From the NCBI RefSeq assembly GCF_003605645.1, contig NZ_QVMU01000001.1:682001-746000 (forward strand): 64,000 nucleotides of DNA. The letters run 5' to 3'. A model generated the notes under the pieces. It searched no databases. It was not told where the DNA came from and was given only the letters and a program-made list of their open reading frames with translations. A program made the translations under genes and the position numbers. Numbering within the stretch: position 1 is the first letter of the stretch; every line of letters begins with the position of its first letter. Of the stretch, positions 35,319-44,647 are shown in pieces. This stretch comes from Vibrio sinensis (GTDB taxonomy: Bacteria > Pseudomonadota > Gammaproteobacteria > Enterobacterales > Vibrionaceae).

Positions 35319-36880
35319 GACGTTTTAATCTCCAACTTCTGACATTTATACGCCAATGTTCGCTTAGGTATACCTAAGCTTTCCGCAGTTTTAGCCCGAT
35401 CTCCCTCAAACAGTTGTAAACGCTCTCGGATAATATGCAGCTCAAATTCATTCAAGGTTTGTTTCAAGTCTTTCACACCTCCGGAGGTAAACGTCGCTTC
35501 CGATGCCGCCAAATTATGAGTTGAAATATGTCCCAATTCCGGTGTGAATAAATGACTGGGGGACAAACGATGCTCAAAACAATCGACGGTTACTTCCGTT
35601 CCATCAAGCGTTTGCGCACACGCAAATTCAATCAAGTGCTTTAGCTCTCGAACATTACCAGGAAAGTCATACTGCTTAAGGCGATCAATCGCCGTATACG
35701 CTAAACCTCGTATATAAGTTTCATTGTGCTGATTGAATATGCTGACGAAGTGATGACTCAAAAACTCTATATCTTCGATTTTATCGCTGAGGCGAGGTAA
35801 CGAAATCGGGTACTGCAATAAGCGGTAGTACAAATCTTGACGAAATTGTCGCTGACGCACTTGTGCTAACAGGTTAACGTGAGTTGCTGAGACTAAACGA
35901 AAATCTGATGTCAGCTCTTTTTTTCCTCCTACAGGTCGAAAAACTCGAGATTCAAGTACTCGTAATAATTTAGCCTGTAAGCTCAATGGCATATCTCCGA
36001 TCTCATCAAGAAATAACGTGCCTCCGTCGGCTTGTGCAATTAAACCTAACTTGTCTTTATCTGCACCTGAGAAGGCGCCTTTGCTATAGCCGAAGAGCTC
36101 ACTCTCCAACAAATTTTCAGGAATTGCCGCACAGTTTATGGCGACAAAAGGTCCTTTACTCCTAGACGAAACATCGTGAACCGCCTGCGCAACAAGCTCT
36201 TTTCCTGTTCCTGTTTCCCCTTGAATCATTACCGATAGTTTCGACGATGCCGCATTGATAATTTGCTCACGCAACTTTTGCATCGCGCTGCTATTTCCAA
36301 TTAACGTTGTTGAGAGTTGGCTCATTACACAGCGACGATCGCTGTCACGCTGCGCGTCTGACAATGATTCAGACAATACTTGGCGGTCTTGGTGTTCCTT
36401 TTGCATTTTATTGAGCAAAGCCCATTGATGCGTAAACACCTCAAGGTATTTCGCAAACTCACCTTGATCAACTAAGCCCTCCATGAGGCGGCTTTCCCCT
36501 ATCATAAGCAACACAGATTGGACTTGTTCACCTCCAACGGGTAAAGGAAGAATCGCCACTGTATCCATGAAACTCACGCAACTAGTCAGTTGCCGAAATG
36601 AGCGATTAGAGCGCCAAAAAACGAGCTCATCAGAGCCTAAATAAATAGGCTTTGCTGACTGTAATACATGAGCAACTGGGCAATCAAAATCGGTGACAGA
36701 CCAACTCAATTGATGCGGTTCTCCATGAGAAACTAACGTGCGTCCATCTGAACTTGGAACCAGTAATAAACTGTTTTTTAGTCCTAATTCATCACGAATA
36801 GTGTCGGCAAATCGACCCGCCAATTGATTGGGTTGTCTGGCCATAGCAAGCTCTGTAACATGAACTAACCACTGACTCAT
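35315..36880 (-). CDS. vasH: Sigma-54-dependent T6SS activator VasH
   Basis: Enhancer-binding protein that with RpoN activates T6SS genes, in V. cholerae notably the hcp operons. The first 180 residues are a GAF-like sensory region. The AAA+ domain follows with Walker A GETGTGKE (about residue 221-228), the sigma-54 contact loop GAFSGA in place of the usual GAFTGA, and Walker B GTLFLDEIGDM. A C-terminal Fis-type helix-turn-helix (AKTAESLGIPKRTLAYKCQKL) ends the protein. ATG at 36880 is used; a GTG at 36886 is an alternative overlapping the tssH stop codon. Confidence 0.94.
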   Translation of the reverse strand: MSQWLVHVTELAMARQPNQLAGRFADTIRDELGLKNSLLLVPSSDGRTLVSHGEPHQLSWSVTDFDCPVAHVLQSAKPIYLGSDELVFWRSNRSFRQLTSCVSFMDTVAILPLPVGGEQVQSVLLMIGESRLMEGLVDQGEFAKYLEVFTHQWALLNKMQKEHQDRQVLSESLSDAQRDSDRRCVMSQLSTTLIGNSSAMQKLREQIINAASSKLSVMIQGETGTGKELVAQAVHDVSSRSKGPFVAINCAAIPENLLESELFGYSKGAFSGADKDKLGLIAQADGGTLFLDEIGDMPLSLQAKLLRVLESRVFRPVGGKKELTSDFRLVSATHVNLLAQVRQRQFRQDLYYRLLQYPISLPRLSDKIEDIEFLSHHFVSIFNQHNETYIRGLAYTAIDRLKQYDFPGNVRELKHLIEFACAQTLDGTEVTVDCFEHRLSPSHLFTPELGHISTHNLAASEATFTSGGVKDLKQTLNEFELHIIRERLQLFEGDRAKTAESLGIPKRTLAYKCQKLEIKTS

Positions 36881-36882
36881 AC

Positions 36883-39501
36883 TCACTCAACCTCTCCAAT
36901 AAACTCACCATTATCAGCCGCCAAGTAAATTCGATTTACAGGCTGCTTATTCGCAAGTTTGTTCAATAGAGACCGAGAAATTGGCGGCAAGAGTTGCCCC
37001 TCAATAATCGCTTCTAACATTCGTGCGCCATTTTCTGATCGTGTCGCTCGATTTAGAATTTCATCAATTAGACTATCTTCAATGGTCACAGCAGCGGCAT
37101 AACGTTGCTTGAATAACGCTTCAAGATTGGCCAGTTTTCCACGAACAATCTGTTCTAACACCTCTCTTGCCAATGGAAGATAGAAAACAGTTTCCATTCG
37201 AGCCAACAGTGCAGGCTTAAAGAATGCCGCCAATTCAGCATAGAGTGCCTCATCCAATTTTTCTGGCGTTTTTGCATGGTCAACGATGGTTTGGTAACCC
37301 AAATTAGAAGTCAGGAAAAATACGATATTTTGACAATCGATTAAGCGTCCCTCACCATCAGCTAACTCGCCTTTATCAAAAGCTTGATAGAAAATATTGA
37401 GTACTTCAGGATGTGCTTTTTCAACCTCATCAAGCAAAACGACTGAATACGGCTTTTTACGAATAGCTTCTGTTAAAATCCCCCCCTCTCCATAGCCGAC
37501 ATAGCCTGGTGGTGACCCAATCAAACGAGATACCGTATGTTTTTCTTGATACTCAGACATATTAATTGTGGTTAGGAACTGTTTCCCACCATAGAGTTGC
37601 TGGGCCAGTTGAACAACTGTTTCCGTTTTACCGACACCACTTGGCCCCACTAGCAGAAATGCACCTTTGGGACGCCCCGGACGACGTAAGTCAGCGCGAG
37701 CAGTGAGCAAGTGACGATGGATACGTTCAATCGCCACATCTTGACCTTTGATATTCTCACCAAGCAATGTCGTCAAATTAGTAATTTTATGCAACTCATC
37801 GCTGTTCATTTGGTCAACAGGAACTCCTGTCCAATCGGCGATCACCTCAGCGATTTGTTGTGCATCGACCTGAGGATGCATGAGCAACTCGGCATGAGGA
37901 ATATCATCTAAAGCTTGATAGTATGCTTTGAGTTCAACCAATAGCTCTTCCCGGCTTTGCTGCTCTTCCTCTTCACTCGGAGAGGTTTTAGATAAGAGCT
38001 TATTTCGTAGGGAAATAATGGATTCGATAATGCTTTTCTGCCCATGCCACTTTTGAGTCAGAGCTGCTTTTTCTTCTTCATCAGCCATCTCGTCACTGCA
38101 CAATCTATCTAAACGATGAGTATCGACTTCTTGACCCAAATACAACGATCGTTCGAGCATCGCTATTTCCAATTGACGCTGATGACATAACGTTTCTAAC
38201 TGAGCCAACCGCTTAGGTGGCGTAGTGATATTAATCGCAATACGGGCGCAGGCTGTATCTAATACATCGATAGCCTTGTCTGGCAGTTGACGCCCCGAAA
38301 TATAGCGAGCAGAAAGCTCGGCTGCAGCTTTCAATGCATCATCAGTTATCAGGACATTATGTGCTGTTTCATACGCGTGATTAAGCCCACGCAAGATATC
38401 AACCGCCTGACCAATAGTCGGTTCTTCAAGTTTTACTAACTGAAAACGTCGCGTTAGGGCTGGATCTTTCTCAAAATATTTTTTGTATTCTTTCCATGTT
38501 GTTGCCGCCACGGTACTCAGTTCACCACGAGCAAGAGCTGGCTTAAGCAAGTTCGCCGCATCACTCCCCCCTTCCTGATTTCCAGAACCGATCAGAGTGT
38601 GCGCTTCATCGATGAAAAGGATTATCGGTTTTGGTGCATTCTTGATTGCATCGATGACCCCTTTTAAGCGCTTTTCAAATTCACCTTTTACCGATGCCCC
38701 CGCTTGTAGAAGACCAAGATCTAGAGAGCACAAATCGACATTCTGCAATTGATTGGGAACATTGCCAGCGACGACGCGTAATGCGAGCCCCTCAATCATC
38801 GCACTTTTACCAACACCCGCATCTCCAACCACGATAGGGTTGTTTTTGCGACGACGGCACAGGATATCAATCATTAAATTTAGTTCATCTTCACGGCACA
38901 ATACTGGGTCTAATTCGCCACGACGAGCCTGCTCTGTCACATTGGTACAATACTTATCTAACAGTGTCGAAATTGCTTGCGTTATTGCCGAGTGTTTCAC
39001 ATCAATTTTTTCTTTAGACTCAACCAATGACTCAGCTGAATCTTGAAGTAATTCGTCGAAGCTATTTTTCAAACTCTCTTTATTGATGCATTCAAATTGC
39101 TGAATCAAATTAAGTGGTAAATAGCGATCTGCCCTCATCAGAGCCGTTAAAAATATCACTCCGGACCGTAACTGCTCATAATTCAATTCTGTCGTTGACA
39201 GAAGCCAAGCTTCTTGCAGCAACTCAACCAACAATGGAGAAAATGCAGGATAAGTATCCAATGCTTGCTCTCGCGCAAAGTTCGCGCTAATTGATTGTTT
39301 GATTGTTTCTACGTCCAAGTCCGCTTGCTTAACGATAGTTCTCATGTCTGACAGCGGATTTTCAAACAAAACAAAAAGTAAGTGCTCATAGGTCACTTCT
39401 GGATGCTGACGTTCAATACATAACGAAGCAGCCTGTTCGAGAGCCAGTTTGCTTTGCTCATTCAGTTTTGAAATCAATGTTGGTAATTCAATTCGGATCA
39501 C
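36883..39501 (-). CDS. tssH: T6SS sheath-recycling ATPase TssH (ClpV)
   Basis: AAA+ ATPase that disassembles contracted TssBC sheaths. It has an N-terminal Clp repeat domain with [26 protein letters not shown] near residue 17. AAA domain 1 has Walker A GDAGVGKS and Walker [11 protein letters not shown]; a middle coiled-coil region follows. AAA domain 2 has Walker [10 protein letters not shown] near residue 615, [22 protein letters not shown], and [14 protein letters not shown]. At about 872 residues it is of normal length. I prefer GTG at 39501 because AGG lies eight bases ahead; GTG at 39510 overlaps that sequence. Confidence 0.96.
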   Translation of the reverse strand: MIRIELPTLISKLNEQSKLALEQAASLCIERQHPEVTYEHLLFVLFENPLSDMRTIVKQADLDVETIKQSISANFAREQALDTYPAFSPLLVELLQEAWLLSTTELNYEQLRSGVIFLTALMRADRYLPLNLIQQFECINKESLKNSFDELLQDSAESLVESKEKIDVKHSAITQAISTLLDKYCTNVTEQARRGELDPVLCREDELNLMIDILCRRRKNNPIVVGDAGVGKSAMIEGLALRVVAGNVPNQLQNVDLCSLDLGLLQAGASVKGEFEKRLKGVIDAIKNAPKPIILFIDEAHTLIGSGNQEGGSDAANLLKPALARGELSTVAATTWKEYKKYFEKDPALTRRFQLVKLEEPTIGQAVDILRGLNHAYETAHNVLITDDALKAAAELSARYISGRQLPDKAIDVLDTACARIAINITTPPKRLAQLETLCHQRQLEIAMLERSLYLGQEVDTHRLDRLCSDEMADEEEKAALTQKWHGQKSIIESIISLRNKLLSKTSPSEEEEQQSREELLVELKAYYQALDDIPHAELLMHPQVDAQQIAEVIADWTGVPVDQMNSDELHKITNLTTLLGENIKGQDVAIERIHRHLLTARADLRRPGRPKGAFLLVGPSGVGKTETVVQLAQQLYGGKQFLTTINMSEYQEKHTVSRLIGSPPGYVGYGEGGILTEAIRKKPYSVVLLDEVEKAHPEVLNIFYQAFDKGELADGEGRLIDCQNIVFFLTSNLGYQTIVDHAKTPEKLDEALYAELAAFFKPALLARMETVFYLPLAREVLEQIVRGKLANLEALFKQRYAAAVTIEDSLIDEILNRATRSENGARMLEAIIEGQLLPPISRSLLNKLANKQPVNRIYLAADNGEFIGEVE

Positions 39502-39524
39502 AACAATCACCTAGCCTTTTATAA

Positions 39525-40298
39525 TTAGAGTATTTGATTTAATTGATTTATTACGTCAGCCGATTTGACGTTAAGTGCATTGGTGTAGCCTAAATAGACG
39601 CCAACCCACAACAACAAGAATCCAAGCAAGATGGACCAAACGGGTAACTGTTGCCCTAAGTTGTACTTCGTTTTCACCACATGATCAGTCGACGATGTGA
39701 GCTCAGGTAACTCTCGTTCATTCAAAGTACTAATCGTAGTATTTAGGCGGGTAATCACATTCTGACGTTCATTATGCCCCCCTTCCATAACACGATATTT
39801 ACCCTCAAAACCTAAGATCAAACATTGGTAGATAAACTCGAGCAAAGAACGGTAACGCTTAGGCTCACCTTCTAAACGGCCCAAAATAGTAAACACTTTC
39901 TCCCCACCCCAAGTTTCGTTGTGGAATCGCGAGAGCATTGAATATTCTGCCCATACGCTTGATGCGCCCCAGTCGGTACCCATTACCGCTTCATCGAGAA
40001 ATGCACAAAGAATGTAACGATAAGCCATCAAAATTGCGTGCTCATAACCTTGCTCGGTCAGTTCAATTTCAATTGCTTTGATTTCTTCAACCGTCTGCTT
40101 ATAGATTTGTTCAATATTGTCACAGTCACTTAAGCTTCGAACGCGCAGTGACAATCCAAATAAAGGCGTAGCTGCATCAATCAGAAGATTATGGTTTTCA
40201 CCGCGTAGCTGAAACCAATAATCTTGGTCATTATTAATTTGTTCAACGTTGTCGAACAACAAACTACTGTACTGTGTATTCTTTTTATCGATGTCCAT
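39525..40298 (-). CDS. tssL: T6SS inner-membrane protein TssL (DotU family)
   Basis: DotU-like protein that joins TssM in the membrane complex. About 257 residues: a cytoplasmic helical domain with NPLFGLSLRVRSL-like pattern (here AATPLFGLSLRVRSL near residue 41), then EHAILMAYRYILCAFLDEAVMGTDWG and LLEFIYQCLILGFEGKYRVMEGG, followed by one C-terminal membrane helix (PVWSILLGFLLLWVGVYLGY). There is no OmpA-type peptidoglycan-binding extension, so anchoring must come from another protein. ATG at 40298 has AGGAG six bases ahead. Confidence 0.95.
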   Translation of the reverse strand: MDIDKKNTQYSSLLFDNVEQINNDQDYWFQLRGENHNLLIDAATPLFGLSLRVRSLSDCDNIEQIYKQTVEEIKAIEIELTEQGYEHAILMAYRYILCAFLDEAVMGTDWGASSVWAEYSMLSRFHNETWGGEKVFTILGRLEGEPKRYRSLLEFIYQCLILGFEGKYRVMEGGHNERQNVITRLNTTISTLNERELPELTSSTDHVVKTKYNLGQQLPVWSILLGFLLLWVGVYLGYTNALNVKSADVINQLNQIL

Positions 40299-40300
40299 AA

Positions 40301-41635
40301 TCAACTCCTAATTGCCCAGAACTGAAGATCAAGATCTTCAAATGCACCTGCCACATGGAAAGCAAATCCACTTGAATGACCAAGTGTTGCCCAAGCCGCA
40401 CTGGTCTTATCCAATTGGTAATATGCGTAACCAGCGTGATAAGGCAGTTGTCTTGGAGCGACAGGCAGTGGCGTAATTGGAATACCAGGTAATTGCAAAG
40501 AAATAAGCTCACGTATTTTTTCAACGGTTGATATTTTCGTTTGCTGGATAAAGAGCCCTCGTAGTTCCGCCAAAGGCATGCGCGCTTTCACCGCAATGAT
40601 AAATTCTGCATTTTCTATCAAATTCGGATCTTGTATCGGCGCAACCATTAATCCATATTTGCGTTTGTCCAACTGGATTGATACCGCTCTAGGCTCAAGA
40701 ACAATACTAAGGCTCTGTCTTAAATTCCGTATCAGAGGCCAAAACGAATCACTGGGCATATCGTGGTTATAATTGGGTAATGTTGGAGGTAAACGACTTT
40801 CATCCGTAAACGTCGCTAATTCTCCACAGACACAAGCAAGAGACTCAAACAAACGCTCTGGATGCAAACTACGTAAATGAGCCAAATGATGTAGCTGTGG
40901 TTGTAGACGGTTTAGCGACTGAAGCAACATAAAATCGGAAACATCTGCGACACCGCCTTGTGATGGCGAAGAAATACGCTGCGCAATATTTTTTGCTCGC
41001 TCTCCCATCAAGCCAGCAATTTCATTAATGAAACGTTGTAACGGGGCATTCGTTGCCACATTCAAATGACAAGGAATAAACTCCTGATCTAACACGACAC
41101 TACCATCTGGCCTTTTTTCTAAAATACGTGCAATTGCAATCGATGCGTATGCACTGCGATCCTCTTTTTCTAACATCAGTTGCATGCGCACTGGAGAAAC
41201 ATCTAATGTCGTCGTATCCCCACGAACACTGTGAACGTCTCTCACTTCTACTCTCTGGCTAGCATAACGGCCTGTTCCGCGTTCTTCCGGCCAATCAATT
41301 TCCATCAGTGATTCACTGCGCAGCGGAATCGCCAAATACACCAATTGATGAGCTAATGACGAATCTTCTACTTCAAGGGCATCGGGCAACATATCTTCTT
41401 GTGGAATACGAAAAACGGTACCATCAGGCATAATCCCAACCGCTCTCTCAATAGAAATACGGCCAAACGAAAGATACTCGGGGTTTAACACCAATTCGGA
41501 TACACCGAATAGATTACGATTCACTGCAGCCATTCGTTCATCAAGCACATGTTCAAAGTAACGTTGTTGCTGTTGAAAATGTTGGGGCTTTATAAATAAG
41601 CCTTCGTTCCAAATTACACGATTACGCGTAAACAT
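40301..41635 (-). CDS. tssK: T6SS baseplate protein TssK
   Basis: TssK links the baseplate to the TssLM membrane complex and resembles a phage receptor-binding protein. About 444 residues. The conserved start is NRVIWNEGLFIKPQHFQQQQRYFE, and the shoulder/neck part includes LDQEFIPCHLNVATNAPLQRFI; the C-terminal receptor-like domain includes LPVAPRQLPYHAGYAYYQLDK. ATG at 41635 is chosen over an upstream TTG at 41656. It begins 4 bp after the tssJ stop and ends 2 bp before tssL. Confidence 0.95.
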   Translation of the reverse strand: MFTRNRVIWNEGLFIKPQHFQQQQRYFEHVLDERMAAVNRNLFGVSELVLNPEYLSFGRISIERAVGIMPDGTVFRIPQEDMLPDALEVEDSSLAHQLVYLAIPLRSESLMEIDWPEERGTGRYASQRVEVRDVHSVRGDTTTLDVSPVRMQLMLEKEDRSAYASIAIARILEKRPDGSVVLDQEFIPCHLNVATNAPLQRFINEIAGLMGERAKNIAQRISSPSQGGVADVSDFMLLQSLNRLQPQLHHLAHLRSLHPERLFESLACVCGELATFTDESRLPPTLPNYNHDMPSDSFWPLIRNLRQSLSIVLEPRAVSIQLDKRKYGLMVAPIQDPNLIENAEFIIAVKARMPLAELRGLFIQQTKISTVEKIRELISLQLPGIPITPLPVAPRQLPYHAGYAYYQLDKTSAAWATLGHSSGFAFHVAGAFEDLDLQFWAIRS

Positions 41636-41639
41636 CTTG

Positions 41640-42119
41640 TTATTCCACCCTTTCAAGTTTCACATCGTAGTCTTTGAAATACATCAGCAGATGGTATTCC
41701 CTACCTTTATTCAGTACTTTCACCGCTTTTTTCCATTCACTTAAGTCGGGTTCTGAAAAGTGCGCCATCACACCGATGTAATTGGTTTCCTCATCAATCT
41801 CAAATGCATTGACGAACTTAAATTGACCGGGCGTCAGTACGTAGTCGTAGTTCTTAATGAAGTTACTGCGAAGCTCACCTTCATAATCATCTTTCATCTG
41901 ATCATAATCAGCCGACATGAACATTGAATCATCAACCAATTCAAATACCTGAACGGCAATTGGAGCCGCTTCTCCCCAAATATTAGGGTTGGTGCCATCA
42001 TCACTGACAAGGCTAAACGTCACCTTGGTAGGTTGCTCAGCTGGTTGATACGATTCTGATGAACTACATGCCGTTATCGTTACCAGTAGTATCAGCAGAG
42101 CAAAAGAGCGTATATTCAC
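41640..42119 (-). CDS. tssJ: T6SS outer-membrane lipoprotein TssJ
   Basis: Lipoprotein that tethers TssM to the outer membrane. The 159-residue precursor has a short signal and lipobox TITAC (Cys18). The mature part begins with a Ser-rich linker and shows the transthyretin-like pattern AAPIAVQVFELVDDSMFMSADYDQMKDDYE, with a VLTPGQFKFVNAF strand. It starts with GTG, preceded by GGAG at eight bases, five bases after the FHA gene ends. The order matches vasD of V. cholerae. Confidence 0.93.
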   Translation of the reverse strand: MNIRSFALLILLVTITACSSSESYQPAEQPTKVTFSLVSDDGTNPNIWGEAAPIAVQVFELVDDSMFMSADYDQMKDDYEGELRSNFIKNYDYVLTPGQFKFVNAFEIDEETNYIGVMAHFSEPDLSEWKKAVKVLNKGREYHLLMYFKDYDVKLERVE

Positions 42120-42121
42120 CT

Positions 42122-43627
42122 TTATAACTCCAACTGTTTTTCACGAATTTTCTTATCGTAAGATTGCTCAAAGATCTCCCAAAACAGCTTCTCAAAGCCT
42201 TTTTGACGGTCAGACGTCAGCTCTTTGTAGTAATGACAATACATCTCCCAAGCCCACGACTCTGGCGTCTGATTTTGCAAATCACCGTTACGTTTGTAAT
42301 GTTGGAAACGACGCAGTAAAACTTGTGGTGAAAAAGCATTGAGAATTTGGCTGAGTGCTTCCCCTGTCGCATGCTGCATTGCTTCATTATGATCACGAAC
42401 ATTCTTTAAGCTTTCTGAAATCGCAGCAGGAGCAGAAAGGTGGACTAGACTTTTGTCCGCATCATATAAGGTTCGAATTGTTTCTGGGTATGAAAGTCCC
42501 AAGCGCAGCGGGTTGTCTTCTATCGGTTGTAGATTTCGATTCATCACACCAAATCGGCCCTCACACACTTGCTGGTTCAGCTCTAAAAGACCTTGTACGC
42601 ATGCTTTAAGCGATTCTCCAAGCTCTTCCGATAACATGTGCATTTTGTCCATATCATGCGTATCACCCACATCAACACCTAGCCCAGATAACATTGGCCC
42701 GGTTAGTAAGTGGTTTGCATTCATTGAAGACGCATTCTGCGTATCACTAGTTGGCTGATAGCTTCGCGCCATTTCTTCTTCCAATAGATCTAATACCTTA
42801 TCGTTCATCCCTAAGCCCTCTGGTGCGTGTAACGTGTCATGATTTTTTTTTGAATCAGTTGGCATTACCTTTGTCTCGTATTGCTTAGTTACAACTGATT
42901 CACTGTCTGTTTTATTTCGGTGAAAACCGAGAATCTTCTTTAAACGAATTGATGATGTCATTTCGTATTCACTATCTGCTTGTTGGGTAAATTGAGGCTG
43001 CGCTAGGCCAATATTGCTTTCCAGTACAACATTACTTCCCGGTACAATGCCCTCTTGTTCAAATGAAGCGGATTTAATCTCTTCAAGTAACGAATCTTGG
43101 TGAGTACTCTGTGGCCTATCTTGTTTCGATGTTTTCGTGAACAAATCATTCAATGCAGTAAGAGGATCAATAGTTTGAGTTGCTATTCTCTCTCCTGTAT
43201 CCAGCAGTTCAACATCACCATCTTTGAGCAAATCAAATCGATCTCCATCAAACAATGTATTGATTGATGCTGAAACTTGTGACGACTCATCACCTACTTG
43301 AGAAAATGTCACTCTGATTCGATAAGGGCCGATTCCCACTTCATTGTTATGTTCAAGTCGTGCTGACAGCCCTTTACCTAATGGCATATGTGAACCATTC
43401 ACATACGTAGCGCCGCAAAGATCTTTAACGCAGAACTCCCCGTCAATGATTGCGACTTCACAATGTCGATGCTGGATACTTCCTTGTGCATCGCTTAACT
43501 GCCATGCAACGCCATCAGCGGCACCAATTACGCCACCATCTTGAGTAAAAACATGCTGAGCCGATAAACCCGAACGAAGTCGCTGAGCATTACTTACTAC
43601 CATTGAAAGTACTTGATTTTTCTGCAT
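42122..43627 (-). CDS. tagH: T6SS FHA-domain protein (TagH/VasC)
   Basis: Cytoplasmic accessory protein of 501 residues. A forkhead-associated domain lies near residues 25-110, with IQHRHCEVAI and GATYVNGSHM marking the phosphothreonine-binding loops. A long, weakly conserved, acidic middle region (about 130-310) follows. The C-terminal TagH domain has LRLGLSYPETIRTLYDADKS, then ALSQILNAFSPQVLLRRF and SWAWEMYCHYYKEL. In other systems FHA proteins act with Thr kinases to trigger assembly; no kinase or phosphatase gene is present here, as in V. cholerae. Confidence 0.92.
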   Translation of the reverse strand: MQKNQVLSMVVSNAQRLRSGLSAQHVFTQDGGVIGAADGVAWQLSDAQGSIQHRHCEVAIIDGEFCVKDLCGATYVNGSHMPLGKGLSARLEHNNEVGIGPYRIRVTFSQVGDESSQVSASINTLFDGDRFDLLKDGDVELLDTGERIATQTIDPLTALNDLFTKTSKQDRPQSTHQDSLLEEIKSASFEQEGIVPGSNVVLESNIGLAQPQFTQQADSEYEMTSSIRLKKILGFHRNKTDSESVVTKQYETKVMPTDSKKNHDTLHAPEGLGMNDKVLDLLEEEMARSYQPTSDTQNASSMNANHLLTGPMLSGLGVDVGDTHDMDKMHMLSEELGESLKACVQGLLELNQQVCEGRFGVMNRNLQPIEDNPLRLGLSYPETIRTLYDADKSLVHLSAPAAISESLKNVRDHNEAMQHATGEALSQILNAFSPQVLLRRFQHYKRNGDLQNQTPESWAWEMYCHYYKELTSDRQKGFEKLFWEIFEQSYDKKIREKQLEL

Positions 43628-43630
43628 ACC

Positions 43631-44647
43631 CTACTGTCTCACTTGTATCAATACGTGCTTGTCTGACATGTCCCCACCTAAGAAAGAAGTCCAACCCAAA
43701 GCCACATCATTTCCGCGGTTCAGGCTCATCTCAGGCACTTCCTTTTCACGCATCGTAAGCTCTAAGTCATAAGCCATTTGCTCACGCAAAATAAACTCCA
43801 CCAATTTACACAAAGGTTGATATTCCTTGCCCGATGGTAAAAAGTCCGCGAACCGTTCTTGAGATAATCCATTGATACATATGGTAAATTTCCCATTACA
43901 GTCCATAACAGAATCACCAAGCAACGTGTTCACACCAAGTTCACCGTTTTGTTTGCCTAAACTGAGTTGCTGGTATGCTTGTATCGCCACTTTTCTTCTT
44001 ACCCATTGCTTGATCGTTACATCCGGCAAATCAAAACAGTGAGCAATGATCCCTGATACGACTTGAGGAGATCGGCTTCTCCCTGCCAACATGCCTGAGT
44101 ACGCAAGCATCTTGCACCAGTTGATTGGGGTTTCTCCCCGCAGATCCGCATCTCCAAGCCCAACTAAGGCAAACAACTGTGAAGAGAGTTGATCTTGTGC
44201 ATCAGGTTGAAAGCGAACGTAGTAACGATACTTTCGCCAAATTCGATACACTAAATTAATCAATCGGTTATTAAAAAAATCTAAAAATGGACGTTTAAAT
44301 CCACCTCGGTCCTCTTCAACCAACTGCTGTAAAATAAATCCGGGCAAAGGTGACTGAGCGCCAGCTAAACCAAAAAAATTAGTTTGTAAAACAAGGCGTT
44401 CGTCTTCTCTCTTTTCTAGGTCAATCACATCTGCTGGCGCAAAACCCAAACTTGGATTGGCACTAAATACCAATTGGCATACTCTTTCCCAATCTTCCGA
44501 TTCCGGATTTAATCCATGAAGTTTTTGCAACAACTCAACCAATTGATAGAAATTGTAATTGCGCACATCACTTGGTAAATCAATCAAAGACTCCTGCAAA
44601 GCAGCTATCTCTAGATCAATGGCTGCATTCCTGCCTGTGTTCCCCAT
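43631..44647 (-). CDS. tssG: T6SS baseplate protein TssG
   Basis: Wedge component of the baseplate, partnering TssF. The 338-residue protein starts with LIDLPSDVRNYNFYQLVELLQKLHG, typical of the TssG N terminus, and contains FFGLAGAQSPLPGFILQQL and FLDFFNNRLINLVYRIWRKYRYY, both strong family blocks. Its start overlaps the tssF end by 37 bp, pointing to coupled translation. Confidence 0.95.
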   Translation of the reverse strand: MGNTGRNAAIDLEIAALQESLIDLPSDVRNYNFYQLVELLQKLHGLNPESEDWERVCQLVFSANPSLGFAPADVIDLEKREDERLVLQTNFFGLAGAQSPLPGFILQQLVEEDRGGFKRPFLDFFNNRLINLVYRIWRKYRYYVRFQPDAQDQLSSQLFALVGLGDADLRGETPINWCKMLAYSGMLAGRSRSPQVVSGIIAHCFDLPDVTIKQWVRRKVAIQAYQQLSLGKQNGELGVNTLLGDSVMDCNGKFTICINGLSQERFADFLPSGKEYQPLCKLVEFILREQMAYDLELTMREKEVPEMSLNRGNDVALGWTSFLGGDMSDKHVLIQVRQ

